NCBI GenBank assembly: GCA_963930775.1
Contig: OZ005701.1
Coordinates: forward strand, 6,765,669 to 6,829,668
DNA: 64,000 nt
DNA from: Cliona cf. orientalis
Lineage: Eukaryota; Porifera; Demospongiae; Clionaida; Clionaidae
Direction of reading: 5' to 3'
The translations under genes were made by a program, and so were the position numbers. This document shows, one piece after another, positions 23,940 to 64,000 of the stretch (within the stretch, counting starts at the first letter, position 1; every line of letters starts with the position of its first letter). The notes below the pieces were generated by a model. That model was given only the letters and a program-made list of their open reading frames with translations. It had not been told where the DNA came from and did not search any database.

Positions 23940-25335
23940 TAAAACACGTAAATGCTCTTTAGAAACAAAAATGGACTTCTGTACTCTCATGTCAAATCCA
24001 GTCCACAGTGATGTGAAGTAGCAGAGTGAAATGGGGCCTAATCATTATTATGCCATTAACAAGAATGAAAATAATCATTATGATGATGTAATCGCGTTTT
24101 TTAATACAGTCTGTTTCATGTGCACTCGAGTTTGTGATCTTGATGGCTCATTCAGTACTTCGCTCATGTATCTCACCACAGTTCTCGCTGGGATTAGCTC
24201 AAGTCATGTACCATTTGTGGTTTATACCACAGCTGGTAATAATGAATAATAAACAAAATCATCGATCCGCCCACATGCTATTGAATCTATAGCCAGGACG
24301 TGGAAACAACTATGCAAATTGTGGTGGCTTCACTGGTTCAGTAAAGCCCTACTACTACTATGACATTGTATGGAAGCTGACACTCATTTCGTTAACAAGG
24401 TCATGACCTCTGTGATCACTATTGCCACAAGTCACTATTATGATTTTATTATGTGATACTCAATTCGTTAATAAGGTCATGACCTCTGTGATTACTATTA
24501 ACACAAAGTTCACATGAAAAAATTAATGCCCTAAAAGCTCTCAACGCTTCATAATTTTCAAGAACTTAGTCTGACTGCTACTTCAAATCACTAAGGATTT
24601 GATGCAAGTTAGCTAATGTGGGAGTAGAAGATTCATTGTTTTTCGACCACGGACTTCTATACCCTCAAATTTCTTCTAGGTAGGAGGGGCTTGTACACTT
24701 GTGGCTTGTACTGAGTGCATGTATATAATATTATTATTATGAGACCAGCTAAAGTATAACTAGTCTTGATGCCATACTGCTCCCTGAGCCTCCATGGTAT
24801 TTAGCACAGTATCACTGCACAGCTGGGAGCGGTCTCAAGGGGGCATCCGTGCGGGAGGTAGAGTCTAGTCATGTATTAAACTATAGATTATCTTTGAATC
24901 ACTAAGTTTTTATAAGTATGATCGTATATTCAACAGTAACACAGGCCAGTAATTATTATTGTGGCATATCCATTATCCGGCAGATTCTAGATCTACGCCA
25001 GACCTCATACTCCGAGTCGAACTCAGTGTATGCACAAGGCTGCCAGGCAGACCCGTCACCGTATTACATTGATAGGCGCATAAAAATACATAATTATAGC
25101 GTAAATTTATAAATTAGCACCTTGCAATTGCAATTGTAGGCCTTTTCCTTTCTTTAAGAATAGAATCCGTGCAGGAACATATAATACTACTACCGTCGAT
25201 CCACCGCGATCATGGAATTTGAAACTCGATCGTCATGCAAGCCCTCTTCGCCCCATATTACGTATGCATGTTTAATCAACCGCAGGCATGCAATAATAAC
25301 GGCTCTAGTACGCATGCGCAGCTTAAAGATCCGCT
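23940..25335. repeat. Segmental duplication block A' (paralogue of 300-3,970)
   Basis: Same-orientation partner of the first 4 kb. It holds the empty sites for the elements at 606-1170, 1217-2714 and 3021-3134. Shared landmarks include GTCCACAGTGATGTGAAGT (near 24,000 and 330) and CGGCAGATTCTAG (near 24,978 and 3,642). Confidence 0.8.
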
Positions 25336-25387
25336 AGGGTGTGAACAAAAAATTAATAGCTAGTGTATGCCACTATTATTTATTATT

Positions 25388-25811
25388 ACGTCCAGAGTCC
25401 CAATTCGCAAAAAAGAATTCGGCCTCGCGATGAGGTAATTATGATGAAATTATATACGATGAAATGATGATGAAACCTATGATGAAATATATGATGAAAC
25501 TTATGATGTAATTCCTGTGAAACTGTTTCAAAATGTTTAGCGCGCATGAAAGGTTGTTGGGACCCAGAATTCGAACCTAGCGTAGAAGACATCGTGGACT
25601 ATCGATGAGATATGGCGATTTTCTCGGTTCGCTTTCTTTGGCGAGCTCGCACTCGGGGGGATTTCCCTATTCAGTCGAGCACATGGCGGGTGAAGGTCAA
25701 CCGGCTCAAGCCGCGCGCCCCAATATTGTACACGTATACGGAGCATGCGCAGTTTGTCGATGTGTCCTAGTTCGAATTTATGGCGGCGTATTCGTGAGGG
25801 ACTCTGGACGT
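25388..25811. mobile_element. Inverted-repeat element with GATGAAA-type internal repeats
   Basis: The 14-bp ends ACGTCCAGAGTCCC and its exact inverse lie at 25388-25401 and 25798-25811. Inside, 25,431-25,520 is a degenerate array of TATGATGAAA-type units. Similar units recur outside at 25,865-25,945, so the true element may be larger. Confidence 0.5.
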
Positions 25812-26760
25812 AGTCTCTAAGTTGTTCATTATCTCCCCAGTAGAAATTTACTTTTCTGTGGTTATGAGGTAATTGCGGTGTAATGTATGATGAAACCTAT
25901 GGTGTAATCTCTTAGGTAATCTATGAGGTAATTATGAGAAAATCCAGGGCCTCGCTGGAGCCTTTCTGGGACTTGAAAATCAGTAAATATGTAGACTATC
26001 TTACGCGCGTATCCAGCGAATACATTACAAGCTGAGCGCTACTTTCTCTGAGAAGTACTGTTGGTTGAACTTCACGTGTTTCCTTGGCTTACGTAATGCC
26101 GTGGATAAATAAAGCTAGCCTTGCGCTATATATAGCACGCATCATTGTCACAAGGGGCTGGCCCGCGCGGCGACTGCAGCAGCGTGACCAACATGAAATT
26201 CGAAACGAATACTGTGCTGTCGAGTTCATCTCTGTGATTGAAGCATCGAAACCTGTCGCTATCAAGGTTGAGAGTCGATCTTAGACGCCATCTCCATGAT
26301 TTCTGGGGCCAGCATCGATGTGTACGCATTCTATTGACGACCCTTTACCACATGCACCATTACACTGTGCAGCTACTGGGGAGATGGTCAAGGGTTCATT
26401 ATTATTATTAATAATACCGTACTTGAATAATAATTATTTTCCTCAACGGTAATAATAATTATGGACTGATAAATACCACATTGACAGACTTGATTACACA
26501 AAATAGTACAGCAGGAAAGAAGCACAGGAAAAATGAAACAAGAGCCTGCATGATTTTAATACTATAATAGCTTTCTAATTATTATGCACAAGTAACATTG
26601 TTGACAACGCAAAGGGGAAAAAAACACAATGGTGAAAAAAGTGAAGAATGAGAAAAAAATTGATTGATGGGAAAAAGTGTTCATTGGTAGTTGTAAACTT
26701 GTGATTGAAACTAAATTGAAATTAAACTACAGCTCTTCCTCTGCTTTTGTTCTTTCTCCA

Positions 26761-55763
<29,003 letters not shown>

Positions 55764-57722
55764 CTACAAATATACAATATCATACAGAGAGAGGAAGAAA
55801 GGATTATTGATGCGAAAAAGTCAAAATGAATCAAAACAATGCGTATATATTTTAAAGATTAATATATTGCATCAAGAAATTGTTATTGTACTATACGTAG
55901 GATATCATAATAACGCGCACGGTCCACGCATGGATTTTATGAACACTACTTAGTAAATTGTACTTGAAATTCAACGACTGCTAAACCAGGAAAGGAGTTT
56001 GAAAATCACGATCGATCGCACTAGGATTCTCAATGCAAGGCCGTGCAAAGTATTCAACCAATAATAAATAAGCAAAGAGGTGTAAAGCTGAAACTCCTGT
56101 AATTTACAGCATATTAACTATTAACACTAGGCAACATATTAGATGCCAGGGCATTTGTTTTAGCAACCATTCATTAGTGCTAAACACGACACCACTACAT
56201 CCAAAAAGATCAGTTGTCAAAATCTAACCGCTAAAAAAGGACTCGTGTAGAAACTACCTCCATCCACAAAAGTAGCTTTGTAAATTTGTGTGAATGAGGG
56301 TGACAAACTGAAACGTCCAATTATTATTATGAAAACTCACAGTATTATGACTAACTCCTGTCGCCTCACAATGCTAAACACAACAATAAACTTCTAATTC
56401 GATTAACCATTTCAAGTTCTCCCGGATATTTTTATATTATTCGTATGTACAAAAATTATTTCGATGATCTTACTAACCCCAAGTATAAAGGGGAGGATAT
56501 GAGATAGCCACACACACTAACCACACACATACATAAGTACACACATGAACAATGCATGGTGTGTGTATTGAAAGTATTACGTACAGGAATGTACACATGA
56601 ATGTGGTAATTAATTAACCCCCCTTCTTATCAAACCGCTCGATTTTTGTTCAATGTCTTTCGAACCATCATTCTCGACTTAGCGAGAGCTTTCAAACGAG
56701 CACAAATATACAGGGGTTTACCCACCCTCCGTATAACTAGCTGAGGGCAAAGTACATGACCCAAAAAATGTGCCTGGCTCACCTCACGATCAGTAAAAAC
56801 TTCCACAATCGATAATCCACGTCTCTCTCGAACGACTCACCAACACTCCCCAATGACCATTAGCACACCGGACGCAAGATCGGAGAGAATTGAGACTGGG
56901 GAATCAGTAGGGGGTAGGGGTAAGGGGGGAACCAAAGTTGTGCCTAGTAGAATCAGCTGAGATGAGGACCTACATGGGGGAACAGGGGAAACAGAACAGG
57001 AAGGGGATCACTAGGGGGACCAGCCATGCCCATCTTTTACAGCTGCAGCCCGAGCGACCCGATTTCCAGGCCCTCGGTGGCCCAGAGAGGCCCGCGGGCC
57101 TATCCGGCCGTAATACCACCAAAATACAGGTAAAAGCATCTCGCGATCGGCTAAAAGTGAGAATAAAGCGTGCAGAAAGTTGATGCTAACCTTATTTATG
57201 CCCGCTTGGACGGTTTCGGTGCGTAGAAGAGCGGATTGAGTCGACTTTGTCTCGGGCGAAAAGTATCCACCATTTTGAAAAAACGGCTGGGCTTTGTAAA
57301 GCGAGGCAGGAAGATATAGCAAGTTCTGGTGGTATTTAGGTGACGTCACGTCTAATTATGACCTTGAAATCGTTCCTAATGAATGAGTAAATAACAAAGG
57401 CTATTGGTGCATGGGATGTTTCAACTTGGCTGCCCAAATTCGTGCGACCGCAACTTTTTTGCAACTGAAATCCCCGCGCCATTGGGCCTACCGAAGCACG
57501 CTACAATGCCTTGAGAGCCTACTGGGCGAGTTACAGCCAATTGCAGGCCATTAGTCGTGCAAAATAGGTGGTATTTTTCGATCGATTCTCCGCCGGGTGC
57601 GAATGCCCGTGGCCTGCGTAGCTCGTCTGCGGTTTACAATCTCCGCCCACGCATCAGGTGGCAATGAATATCATTAAGGCCACGTGGGGAATTATCTAAC
57701 ATTAATAACTAACTTCAAACGT
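55764..57722. promoter_or_regulatory. Shared BAZ2/G6PC divergent promoter region
   Basis: BAZ2 is transcribed leftward from here and the glucose-6-phosphatase gene rightward. About 57,030-57,700 is visibly richer in G+C and CpG than its surroundings. A perfect CRE palindrome TGACGTCA lies at 57341-57348, an inverted CCAAT box near 57,480 and a CACGTG E-box near 57,682. A plausible BAZ2 5' exon donor (AAG|GTTAGC on the minus strand) lies near 57,190. The start sites are inferred, not seen. Confidence 0.5.
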
Positions 57723-58749
57723 GCGGTACGTGATACTTCGCGCAGTTCAGTTCAGTTCGTGCGGACAAGGTTTGTACTGGAGCGAGAGAATATCTCCAAG
57801 GTAAGTTTAATAAATAGATGTATCTGATCGATAATTCATTGATTCTTCGGCTTGTATCGTGTAAATTTTGAAGGAGATTCATGTACTTGGTAAACATGTT
57901 TGTGGGCGCGAGATCAATCTAATTTATTGCGCACAAGTAGTGATGAATTTTGCGCATAACCATGATTATCGCATATTGTTACTAGGAATCGTAGACCTAA
58001 TCATGTAAGCTTATATACATTTGTTGTGCAAGCTAACTTTAATACCTTTGGATATGCCAGCCATGTTCCTTTGTTCAACCATAATAATTATTTTAATTTT
58101 AGATATATATCTCGATCTAAATATTAATTTTGTGCCTGCCGTGATGCACCGTATTCGCTCAATCAGACGCCGCAGCTACTACTTATTTCATCATCCTAGT
58201 TTGTGCAGCTTTTATTCAAGAGCGGCGTTTATTAATACCAGTAGCTGCCAGAGCGGGAATCCATAGAGAAATAATCAATTGACCACTAAACTGGGAGATC
58301 CTGGCCCCTTTGCTGTGTACATGTAGAAGATGGTTAGAACTTGTTCCAGAATATTTATCGTTATTTTTCTTATGCCTGCCATCGAGAGCGAGTCGCGAGG
58401 CATGTCCATGTCCTCGCTTGCGTCTCGAATAGTAGGTGTGGTGTGGCTACTATATTCAAGAGCAGCAACTATTTCGTTCAGCACTTCCAGAGGTGCGATG
58501 ACTAATCGAGTGCAGCATCTGATTGCACGAATACGGTAAACATTTTACTGGATTTTAAACTCAAAAGTTGCAACCAATGATACCGTATGTGGCATCCGAC
58601 AGACTTAACGGCGTTTTTTCATTAATACTGTATTTCTACAGATGTTGCAGTGGTTGATGTTAGTGGATGTGCAGATGGTCTACTACCTGCAGAAGCTGTG
58701 TGATCCTTCCACCATCCATGGCTTGGCAGCTGCTTGCTCTCAGGTGACA

Positions 58750-58794
<45 letters not shown>

Positions 58795-59180
58795 CAAATC
58801 ATACCTCCACACTAAATTGAGATAAAAAGTAGCAAGGTTTCTTTGCTATACAGTGACATCTCTATTATTGTGGGCACCACTGGGACCACATGATTGCAGA
58901 TCAGAGGTGTCCTTGTTTTTCACAATATGCCCTAATTCTTTGTACACACATCACACACTGCAGCTTGGTGATCCTCGCTATAGCTATATGGTCATGTTTC
59001 CCATCATGTTCTGGTGGAGGGGACCTAGAGCTGGAGGACACACACTGACTATCAGCGCTTTCGCTGAGTGGCTCAACATTGCTCTAAAGTGGTCAGTATA
59101 GCCACAGGCATGCATCTCTCTCCCTCCCTCTCCCTCCCTCTCCCCCTCCCTCTCTCGAGCTCTCTCCCCTTCCCTCCCTC

Positions 59181-59270
<90 letters not shown>

Positions 59271-59910
59271 TACACACAGAGCGGCATAATAACATATTAT
59301 CTTAGTGTATCATGGTATGCTTTGTTCCCTGCTCTTATGTCCTTATCACAGGTTTGACTTGGCAATGCTTCCATATATAGAGCACTTAAGCTCAGTTGGC
59401 AATCGTTAGCTCATAATCATATCTGGTGGTTTCTGTGTGCAGAAGGTGTTTAGTCTTCCAGTACACACACATACACACAGCTCTATTTATGACTATAAGA
59501 CTCTGTGTAATTCTGCATGGGTGCACATACTTGTTAGCCTGGCTCGTCCCCAGACCACTTTGGGGGACGAGGCTACATACCGTAGTGTCCCAGTCAAGTG
59601 CCCACTCCCAGGTAAGTGCCCATGTACCTCATTTCAAGGGGTCAATATAGCAGCTTCTATACAAACATACAGAAGTTATATCCCAAAATCGCTATTAAAT
59701 TTATGTTTAAGTGTCCATGGGCACTTATCCAGGACACTATAATTGTCGGTGAAGGCAAGTTGCATGCATTTCCTCTTTGTTAATATGTAGTGCTCTGTTG
59801 CAGGCTGCTCCGTGGGGACCGACCTTACTGGTGGGTGGGGCTAAACAAGGAGGTGTGGCCTCCCTCCAAGGAGCTTATTCAGGTGCCCATCACCTGCGAG
59901 ACTGGTCCAG
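57723..59910 (+). CDS. G6PC: Glucose-6-phosphatase catalytic subunit, N-terminal part only
   Basis: Three coding exons: 58642-58743 (MLQWLMLVDVQ..), 58964-59091 and 59804-59910. All are in phase, ending on a one-base overhang at a GTAAGT donor. A probable noncoding first exon ends at 57800 (AAG|GTAAGT). The translation includes MFPIMFWW, EWLNIALKWLLRGDRPYWWV and IQVPITCETGPG, closely matching vertebrate G6PC (KW..RPYWWV..FPVTCETGPG). The KX6RP part of the PAP2-type phosphatase signature is intact. The PSGH and SRX5HX3D parts should follow but I find no exon for them before the Death-domain gene at 61.1 kb or elsewhere to 64 kb. So the gene either continues past the window around the Death-domain genes, or is truncated. 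Family role: hydrolysis of glucose-6-phosphate in the ER membrane. Confidence 0.85.
58751..58791. repeat. (CT)n microsatellite in G6PC intron
   Basis: About 41 bp of CT, eight bases after the donor of the first coding exon. Confidence 0.85.
59105..59265. repeat. Pyrimidine tract with pure (CT)n end in G6PC intron
   Basis: An imperfect C/T tract from about 59,115 and a pure CT run at 59190-59265. It starts close to the exon donor at 59092. Confidence 0.85.
59535..59575. mobile_element. 41-bp TAGCCT mini-hairpin
   Basis: TAGCCTGGCTCGTCCCC is mirrored by GGGGGACGAGGCTA. The flanks CATACTTGT and CATACCGTA match only six of nine bases, so the target duplication is imperfect. Same terminal family as 62366-62441. 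Confidence 0.5.
59583..59739. mobile_element. TAGTGTCC MITE in G6PC intron
   Basis: TAGTGTCCCAGTCAAG.. is inverted at the right end. It is reversed relative to 52945-53104, as shown by the shared interior (CTATTAAATTTATGTTTAAG versus GCTTAAATATAACTC). Confidence 0.75.
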
Positions 59911-61139
59911 GTAAGTCACAGTACATGCTCTGTATATACATATCATGTACGTACTTGACATTGTATAGTAGTACCCTTTGTCAGTTCAAAGGGTATACTG
60001 ATATCATTTAGTATTAATATCGGAAATACAATGTGCTCAGGATTGATTCTTCAGTTGACTACAGGCCAGGTCACACCCAAGGGGTTGGGGGGGGGGGGGG
60101 GCAAAGCATGGGTATAATATTATAGACCTGCTTGCTTGCTACCTCCGATTAGAATGATATGCATGAAACTTCAAATATTCATGCATTGATAACCTTCTTT
60201 ATACAGAGACATATATTATCGCACCATCATGCTAATAATAATACCAGTACATGTACAAAAATAACTAGTAATTTTGATCGGGTAATTAAAGTATAGTTAC
60301 TATACTTCGCTATGGCACCTGTATGGTAATCAATTCTGCTGTTATCATTAAATTTTATAATAATATGGACACCTTGACATTTCAGTTGGGGTACTTTGAA
60401 CTTATCCTGCAATAGAGATTGATTTTACATCCACTAGCTGATAATATGATGATGGAGTTATAAATAAGTGCAACCGTGCCTGTTGATGATTCCTGATGCT
60501 CTGTAATTAATTATTAATACACCCGCAATAATTGTTATAATAATAACATCATTACATTTTTGGTACATTTGGATTCCACGTGTATACATGTATACGATAT
60601 TGTCCGATTACGTCGGCCAGGTATTATTATAGTTACCATATTTTCCCGCTATAGCTACATATTAATGTAGCTAGTGCATGCAAGTACCGTACAAGTAATT
60701 TTGTTCGCAAAATATTTGTGTTAAATATTCGTGTAGCAATACTTTAAGCGCACGCTATACATATTCGCTACATGTACATAAGTACAGGTAAACTATTTTC
60801 ACGTAAAGCATTTTTATCACTTCACGTTAAATGAAAAATTTTCTAACAACAAAATTTTCGCAAATTACGATAAATAACGCTATAGCTAGCTAGTTATACC
60901 ATAATCGATGCATCTTACAGGCTACTACAAAAGCTACTTTAATTGAGTTAGATGCATGTAGCTTGTTGCTATAAGCGTATTCATTCACCTGTTACAGCAT
61001 GAATCCTGTTACATGCATGTTTATGTGTATACACGCACATGTATACATGGCTACATGCATTCCTCTCGTGGCCAGCCCCTCCCACTTACATCCTTAATTG
61101 TCCTAATTAAAGCTCACCCTGGCAGGTTGATGCACTACA
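59911..61139. other. DNA between G6PC exon 4 and the Death-domain gene
   Basis: No exon recognised, and specifically no PSGH-coding exon. A G run lies at about 60,089-60,102. From about 60,126 the sequence is paralogous to 62,516 onward (shared GACCTGCTTGCTTGCTA and GATATGCATGAAACTTCAA-type blocks), marking the start of a roughly 2.4-kb tandem duplication. The promoter-proximal part is shared with the second copy (CTCACATCCTT..AATTAAAGCTCACC). Confidence 0.65.
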
Positions 61140-61910
61140 ATGTCCCTTACTCTGGAAGACTTAATCGCTGAATTTGGAGTCAAGAATATCGACAAAGAGT
61201 GTAGTGATGAGGATATCTTAGCTTTTAAAGATTTTTGTGATCCCTGGGAGGAAGTGGGGACGGCTCTTAGACTCAGTGCAGCAGATATTAGTGCCATTGC
61301 TGAAGATCATCGAATAGCATCTCTGAGGCGTTTGGGAGTCCTTCAGAAGTGGAAGTCAAAGTTTGCATTCAAAGCTACTTACAGGGCACTGATTACTGCT
61401 CTTCTAGAGTGTAACAAAGGTGATAAAGCCCGTCAAGTGTATCGAATTCTCGCTCAAAAAACAGGTAATTAAGCTCAATGAGATGTCACAAGCTTTGACT
61501 TACTACAATCTAGTAGCTATAGTACTATGTAGTTCAATTGTTTAGAATATTCTCTTCCTGATACAGACGGTGTCAGTGGTGGGTCTGGAGGCAGAGGAAG
61601 TACACATGGTTCATCTGGAACTGCTTCAGCGGCGAATACCAGTTCTGACAGTCCACTTACTCTGCCTACATTGTTGAAGATTTTGCTGCCAGTGAGTAGC
61701 CAGTGGATGAACATAGGGGTGATGATATCACTCAGTCACGAACGCCTTACTGCAATTGAAACTCGATGTAAAGGTGTTCCCGATAACTGTCTGCGAGAGA
61801 TGCTGAATGATTGGCTCAAGCAGAAGGATCCTCCTCCTACCAAATCAGCACTTATCGATGCTGTTAAAATGTACGATCGATCACTGGCTGATAGTATTTC
61901 TGCCCTATGA
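61140..61910 (+). CDS. Two-Death-domain adaptor-like protein, copy 1
   Basis: Two exons, 61140-61464 and 61567-61910, joined in phase, give 222 residues. Death domain 1 spans about residues 25-108 (DPWEEVGTALRLSAADISAI.. ALITALLECNKGDKARQVY). A Gly/Ser linker follows (GVSGGSGGRGSTHGSSG), then Death domain 2 to the C-terminus (SQWMNIGVMISLSHERLTAI.. LREMLNDWLKQKD.. SALIDAVK). There is no enzyme domain or membrane segment. A protein consisting only of two Death domains is expected to act as an assembly adaptor (inference from the family). The ATG follows a run shared exactly with copy 2, and the context ACAATGTC is acceptable. Confidence 0.85.
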
Positions 61911-62365
61911 TAGCTAACTCTTTGAGCATCGGAAAAACACTCACTGAGTCTTAACTTTTTGTATAGGTGTTATTACGAGCAAAAATATTAATTTTAACTT
62001 TTGTATATTTTTTGTACAATAATTTTATAGTACCCACAACTTTTGTACATAGTATGGCTATATTCGCTACCTTCCTTCAGTCTGCTGTTCGAAAAAGGAA
62101 AAGGTCCAACACAGAGAACTCATCACTGACAAGCACATCTGTTTTACGAAGCTTTGCGGCCTGGATATAGTACCATTTTCAAGACTGCTATTACAGTCAA
62201 TATCAAATCCAAAAAAAATGTGAATCGCAGTGCCACCAATGAGGTGTGCGGCAACAACACTAGGAGCAAGCTTCATACATGTACCTACTAGATGGTTGGA
62301 CTTTAGAACCTCTATGAGACCACGCAGGGAATAGTATACCTGCAGGTCCAACTATGGCCACTGAG

Positions 62366-62441
62366 TAGCCTCGTCCCCAGGCAACCCGATCATTTCAACG
62401 CACGTGCGTTGAAATGATCGGGGTGCCTGGGGACGAGGCTA
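62366..62441. mobile_element. Palindromic TAGCCT hairpin element, 9-bp target duplication
   Basis: TAGCCTCGTCCCCAGGCA.. folds back almost perfectly on itself over 76 bp with an ACGCACGTGCGT centre. GCCACTGAG is duplicated at 62357-62365 and 62442-62450. Confidence 0.9.
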
Positions 62442-62902
62442 GCCACTGAGCCTCTGTTTACCAGCTGAGAGTCCCACCTGTATGCTCTCCTTTGAGAATC
62501 TGCATGTATATGTATAGACCTGCTTGCTTGCTATCCACGATTAAAATTATATGCATGAAACTTCAAGCATTGATAACCTACATTATATGTCCAGAGACGT
62601 TTTGCATCAATTTGGTAATAAAAATATTATACCAGTACATGTATTAAAGTTTAGTTGCTATACTTTGCTGTGGCACCCGGTATACAGTAATCTATTCTAC
62701 TGTTATCATTTATTATTATATATGGATACCTTCAGTTGGGGCACTTTGAACTTATCCTGCAACAGAGATTGATTTTACATCCATTAGCTGATAATATTCC
62801 TGATGTTCTGTAATATTAATAAACACTGCAATGCCCCCCGGTAATTGTGCAAAAATTTAACGATAGGATCATAGAATTCTATGTGTATACATGTATGATA
62901 TT

Positions 62903-63263
62903 GGGCTTTTCCATTTTATAAGCAAACACCCCCTATTGAGGAGCAAATTGTGAAATGACCCCTCAGGAACTAATTAACTCATTTTGCCCCCTAAGAATAA
63001 TTAATTCGGACAGTTGAACCCCCTAGGATCAATTAAATTTATCTGAAATACCCTCTGGAAATTAATAAGTGGTTATTTGACCCCTCCAGAATCTATTTTT
63101 TGATAGAAAATACCCCACGAGATTAATTAAAATCGCCAAAAGAGCCCCATAAGAACCAATTAAATTGCCAAAATGACCCTCAAGAAACTCACAAAAAAAG
63201 ACCCCTCAGGATGTAATTATCACTCCTCAATGGGGGGTGTATGCCTATTAAATGGAAGAGCCC
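62903..63263. mobile_element. Inverted-repeat element with internal CCCCT/AATTAA repeats
   Basis: Ends of about 41 bp starting GGGCTTTTCCATTTTATA are inverted with a few mismatches. ATT is duplicated at 62900-62902 and 63264-63266. The paralogous position in the first copy (about 60,600) is empty. The interior is a degenerate array of roughly 35-bp units each with a C-run and AATTAA. A 3-bp duplication fits several superfamilies. Confidence 0.8.
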
Positions 63264-63626
63264 ATTGTGTGATTAATATTACACAGGCCGGGTATTATTC
63301 TAACAACTTACAGTATTTTCCTGCTATCTGCATAATTATAATATTATGTGTACAGTAATCTATTATTAACATAGTGCATATATGCAAGCTAGCCATACCA
63401 TGATCGATGCATCTTAGCTATAAGCTACTGCAAAGCTATACTTTGATGTAGCTTCATTCACCTGTTACAACATGAATCCCATTACAATTTAATACGTGCA
63501 TGTTTATGTATGTACATCTACATGTATACGTACATGGCTACATGCATTCTCCTCGACCACCAGCCCCACCCACCCACTCACATCCTTGTCCTAATTAAAG
63601 CTCACCGTGGCTGTTGATGCACTAAA

Positions 63627-64000
63627 ATGTCCCTTACTCTGGACGATTTAATCGCTCAGTTTGGAGTCAAGAATATTGACAAAAAGTGTAGTGACGAGAA
63701 TATCTTAGCTTTTGGAGATTTTTGTGATCCCTGGGAGGAAGTGGGGACGTTTCTTGGACTCAGTGCATCAGATATTAGTGCCATTGCTGAAGATCATCGA
63801 ACAACGTCTTTGAGGCGTTTGGGAGTCCTTCAGAAGTGGAAGTCAAAGTTTGCATTCAAAGCTACTTACAGGGCACTGATTACTGCTCTTCTGAAGTGTA
63901 AGAAAGCTGATCAAGCTTGTCAAGTGTGTCAAATTCTCGCTCAAAGAAAAGGTAAGCCTACTAAGCTTGATCAGATATATCATAATTATTTTAACTAGCT
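63627..64000 (+). CDS. Two-Death-domain adaptor-like protein, copy 2 (cut by window end)
   Basis: Exon 1 (63627-63951) has the same length and phase as in copy 1 and encodes the same Death domain with scattered substitutions (FLGLSASDISAIAEDHR for ALRLSAADISAIAEDHR). The donor AAAAG|GTAAGC is intact. Exon 2 with the second Death domain lies beyond the window. The frame's run past 63951 is intron. Confidence 0.82.

Larger units (their letters stand above)
22640..26760. other. Intergenic DNA between Kelch-ROCO copy 2 and BAZ2
   Basis: No gene is recognised. It contains the 5' flank of Kelch-ROCO copy 2 (to about 22,905), two small hairpin elements (23401-23517, 23799-23843), duplication block A' (23,940-25,335), an inverted-repeat element (25388-25811), and AT-rich DNA to the BAZ2 stop. 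Short reading frames at 26084-26329 lie in a CpG-containing patch but resemble no protein I know. Confidence 0.6.
61911..63626. other. Spacer between the two Death-domain genes
   Basis: It holds a palindromic element (62366-62441), the second copy of the upstream duplication (from about 62,516) and a 361-bp inverted-repeat element (62903-63263). No gene is recognised. Confidence 0.65.

Noticed and set aside
25560..25780. TTCGAA(T) boxes as possible tRNA B-boxes
   Set aside because: No matching A-box, acceptor stem or cloverleaf could be built.
25386..26329. Short frames in the CpG-containing patch 25.4-26.3 kb
   Set aside because: They overlap an inverted-repeat element, have no splice continuation and show no known motif.
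59526..59584. Nine-base target duplication around the 59535-59575 hairpin
   Set aside because: Only six of nine bases agree, and the neighbouring MITE begins inside the right copy, so I list the element without claiming the duplication.

Overview
The window reads as nuclear DNA of an early-branching invertebrate. My best guess is a demosponge, but this is inference: no ribosomal or mitochondrial marker is present. Genes are split by short GT-AG introns. A metazoan-type BAZ2 chromatin gene and a glucose-6-phosphatase gene are present, Death-domain genes are locally expanded, and the intergenic DNA is AT-rich and full of small inverted-repeat elements. I found no bacterial operon structure, CRISPR array, rRNA or convincing tRNA.

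Layout. (1) 1-5.3 kb is repeat-laden DNA: nested transposon-like insertions, a perfect 50-bp-arm hairpin element, and a stranded copy of one BAZ2 exon. (2) 5.3-12.7 kb and 14.1-22.6 kb hold two tandem minus-strand paralogues. Each can be spliced in silico from 14 exons into a 1,488-residue protein: six Kelch repeats, a helical linker, a ROC-like GTPase plus COR-like module, then two Death domains. (3) 22.6-26.7 kb is intergenic and paralogous to the first 4 kb. (4) 26.8-55.8 kb (minus) is one very large gene of 23 coding exons (about 3,557 residues). It is a BAZ2-type chromatin-remodelling subunit (MBD/TAM, AT-hooks, DDT, WHIM-like blocks, two PHD fingers, bromodomain). Its 6.5-kb intron at 27.7-34.2 kb, which cuts the second PHD finger in half, carries three same-strand intronless genes for paralogous four-helix membrane proteins. 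(5) 55.8-57.7 kb looks like a promoter shared by BAZ2 (leftward) and a plus-strand glucose-6-phosphatase gene (58.6-59.9 kb) whose catalytic C-terminal part is not found in the window. (6) 61.1-61.9 kb and 63.6 kb to the end are tandem copies of a small plus-strand gene; the complete copy encodes two Death domains joined by a Gly/Ser linker.

How the parts may work together. The Kelch-ROCO-Death-Death proteins look like signalling switches: a propeller for sensing or docking, a GTPase for switching, and Death domains for recruitment. The small two-Death-domain proteins nearby are candidate adaptors. That link is inferred from shared domain type and proximity only. The BAZ2 and G6PC genes are housekeeping-type neighbours. 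The tandem duplications allow filled and empty insertion sites to be compared directly, which dates several mobile elements as younger than the duplications and gives their target-site duplications.
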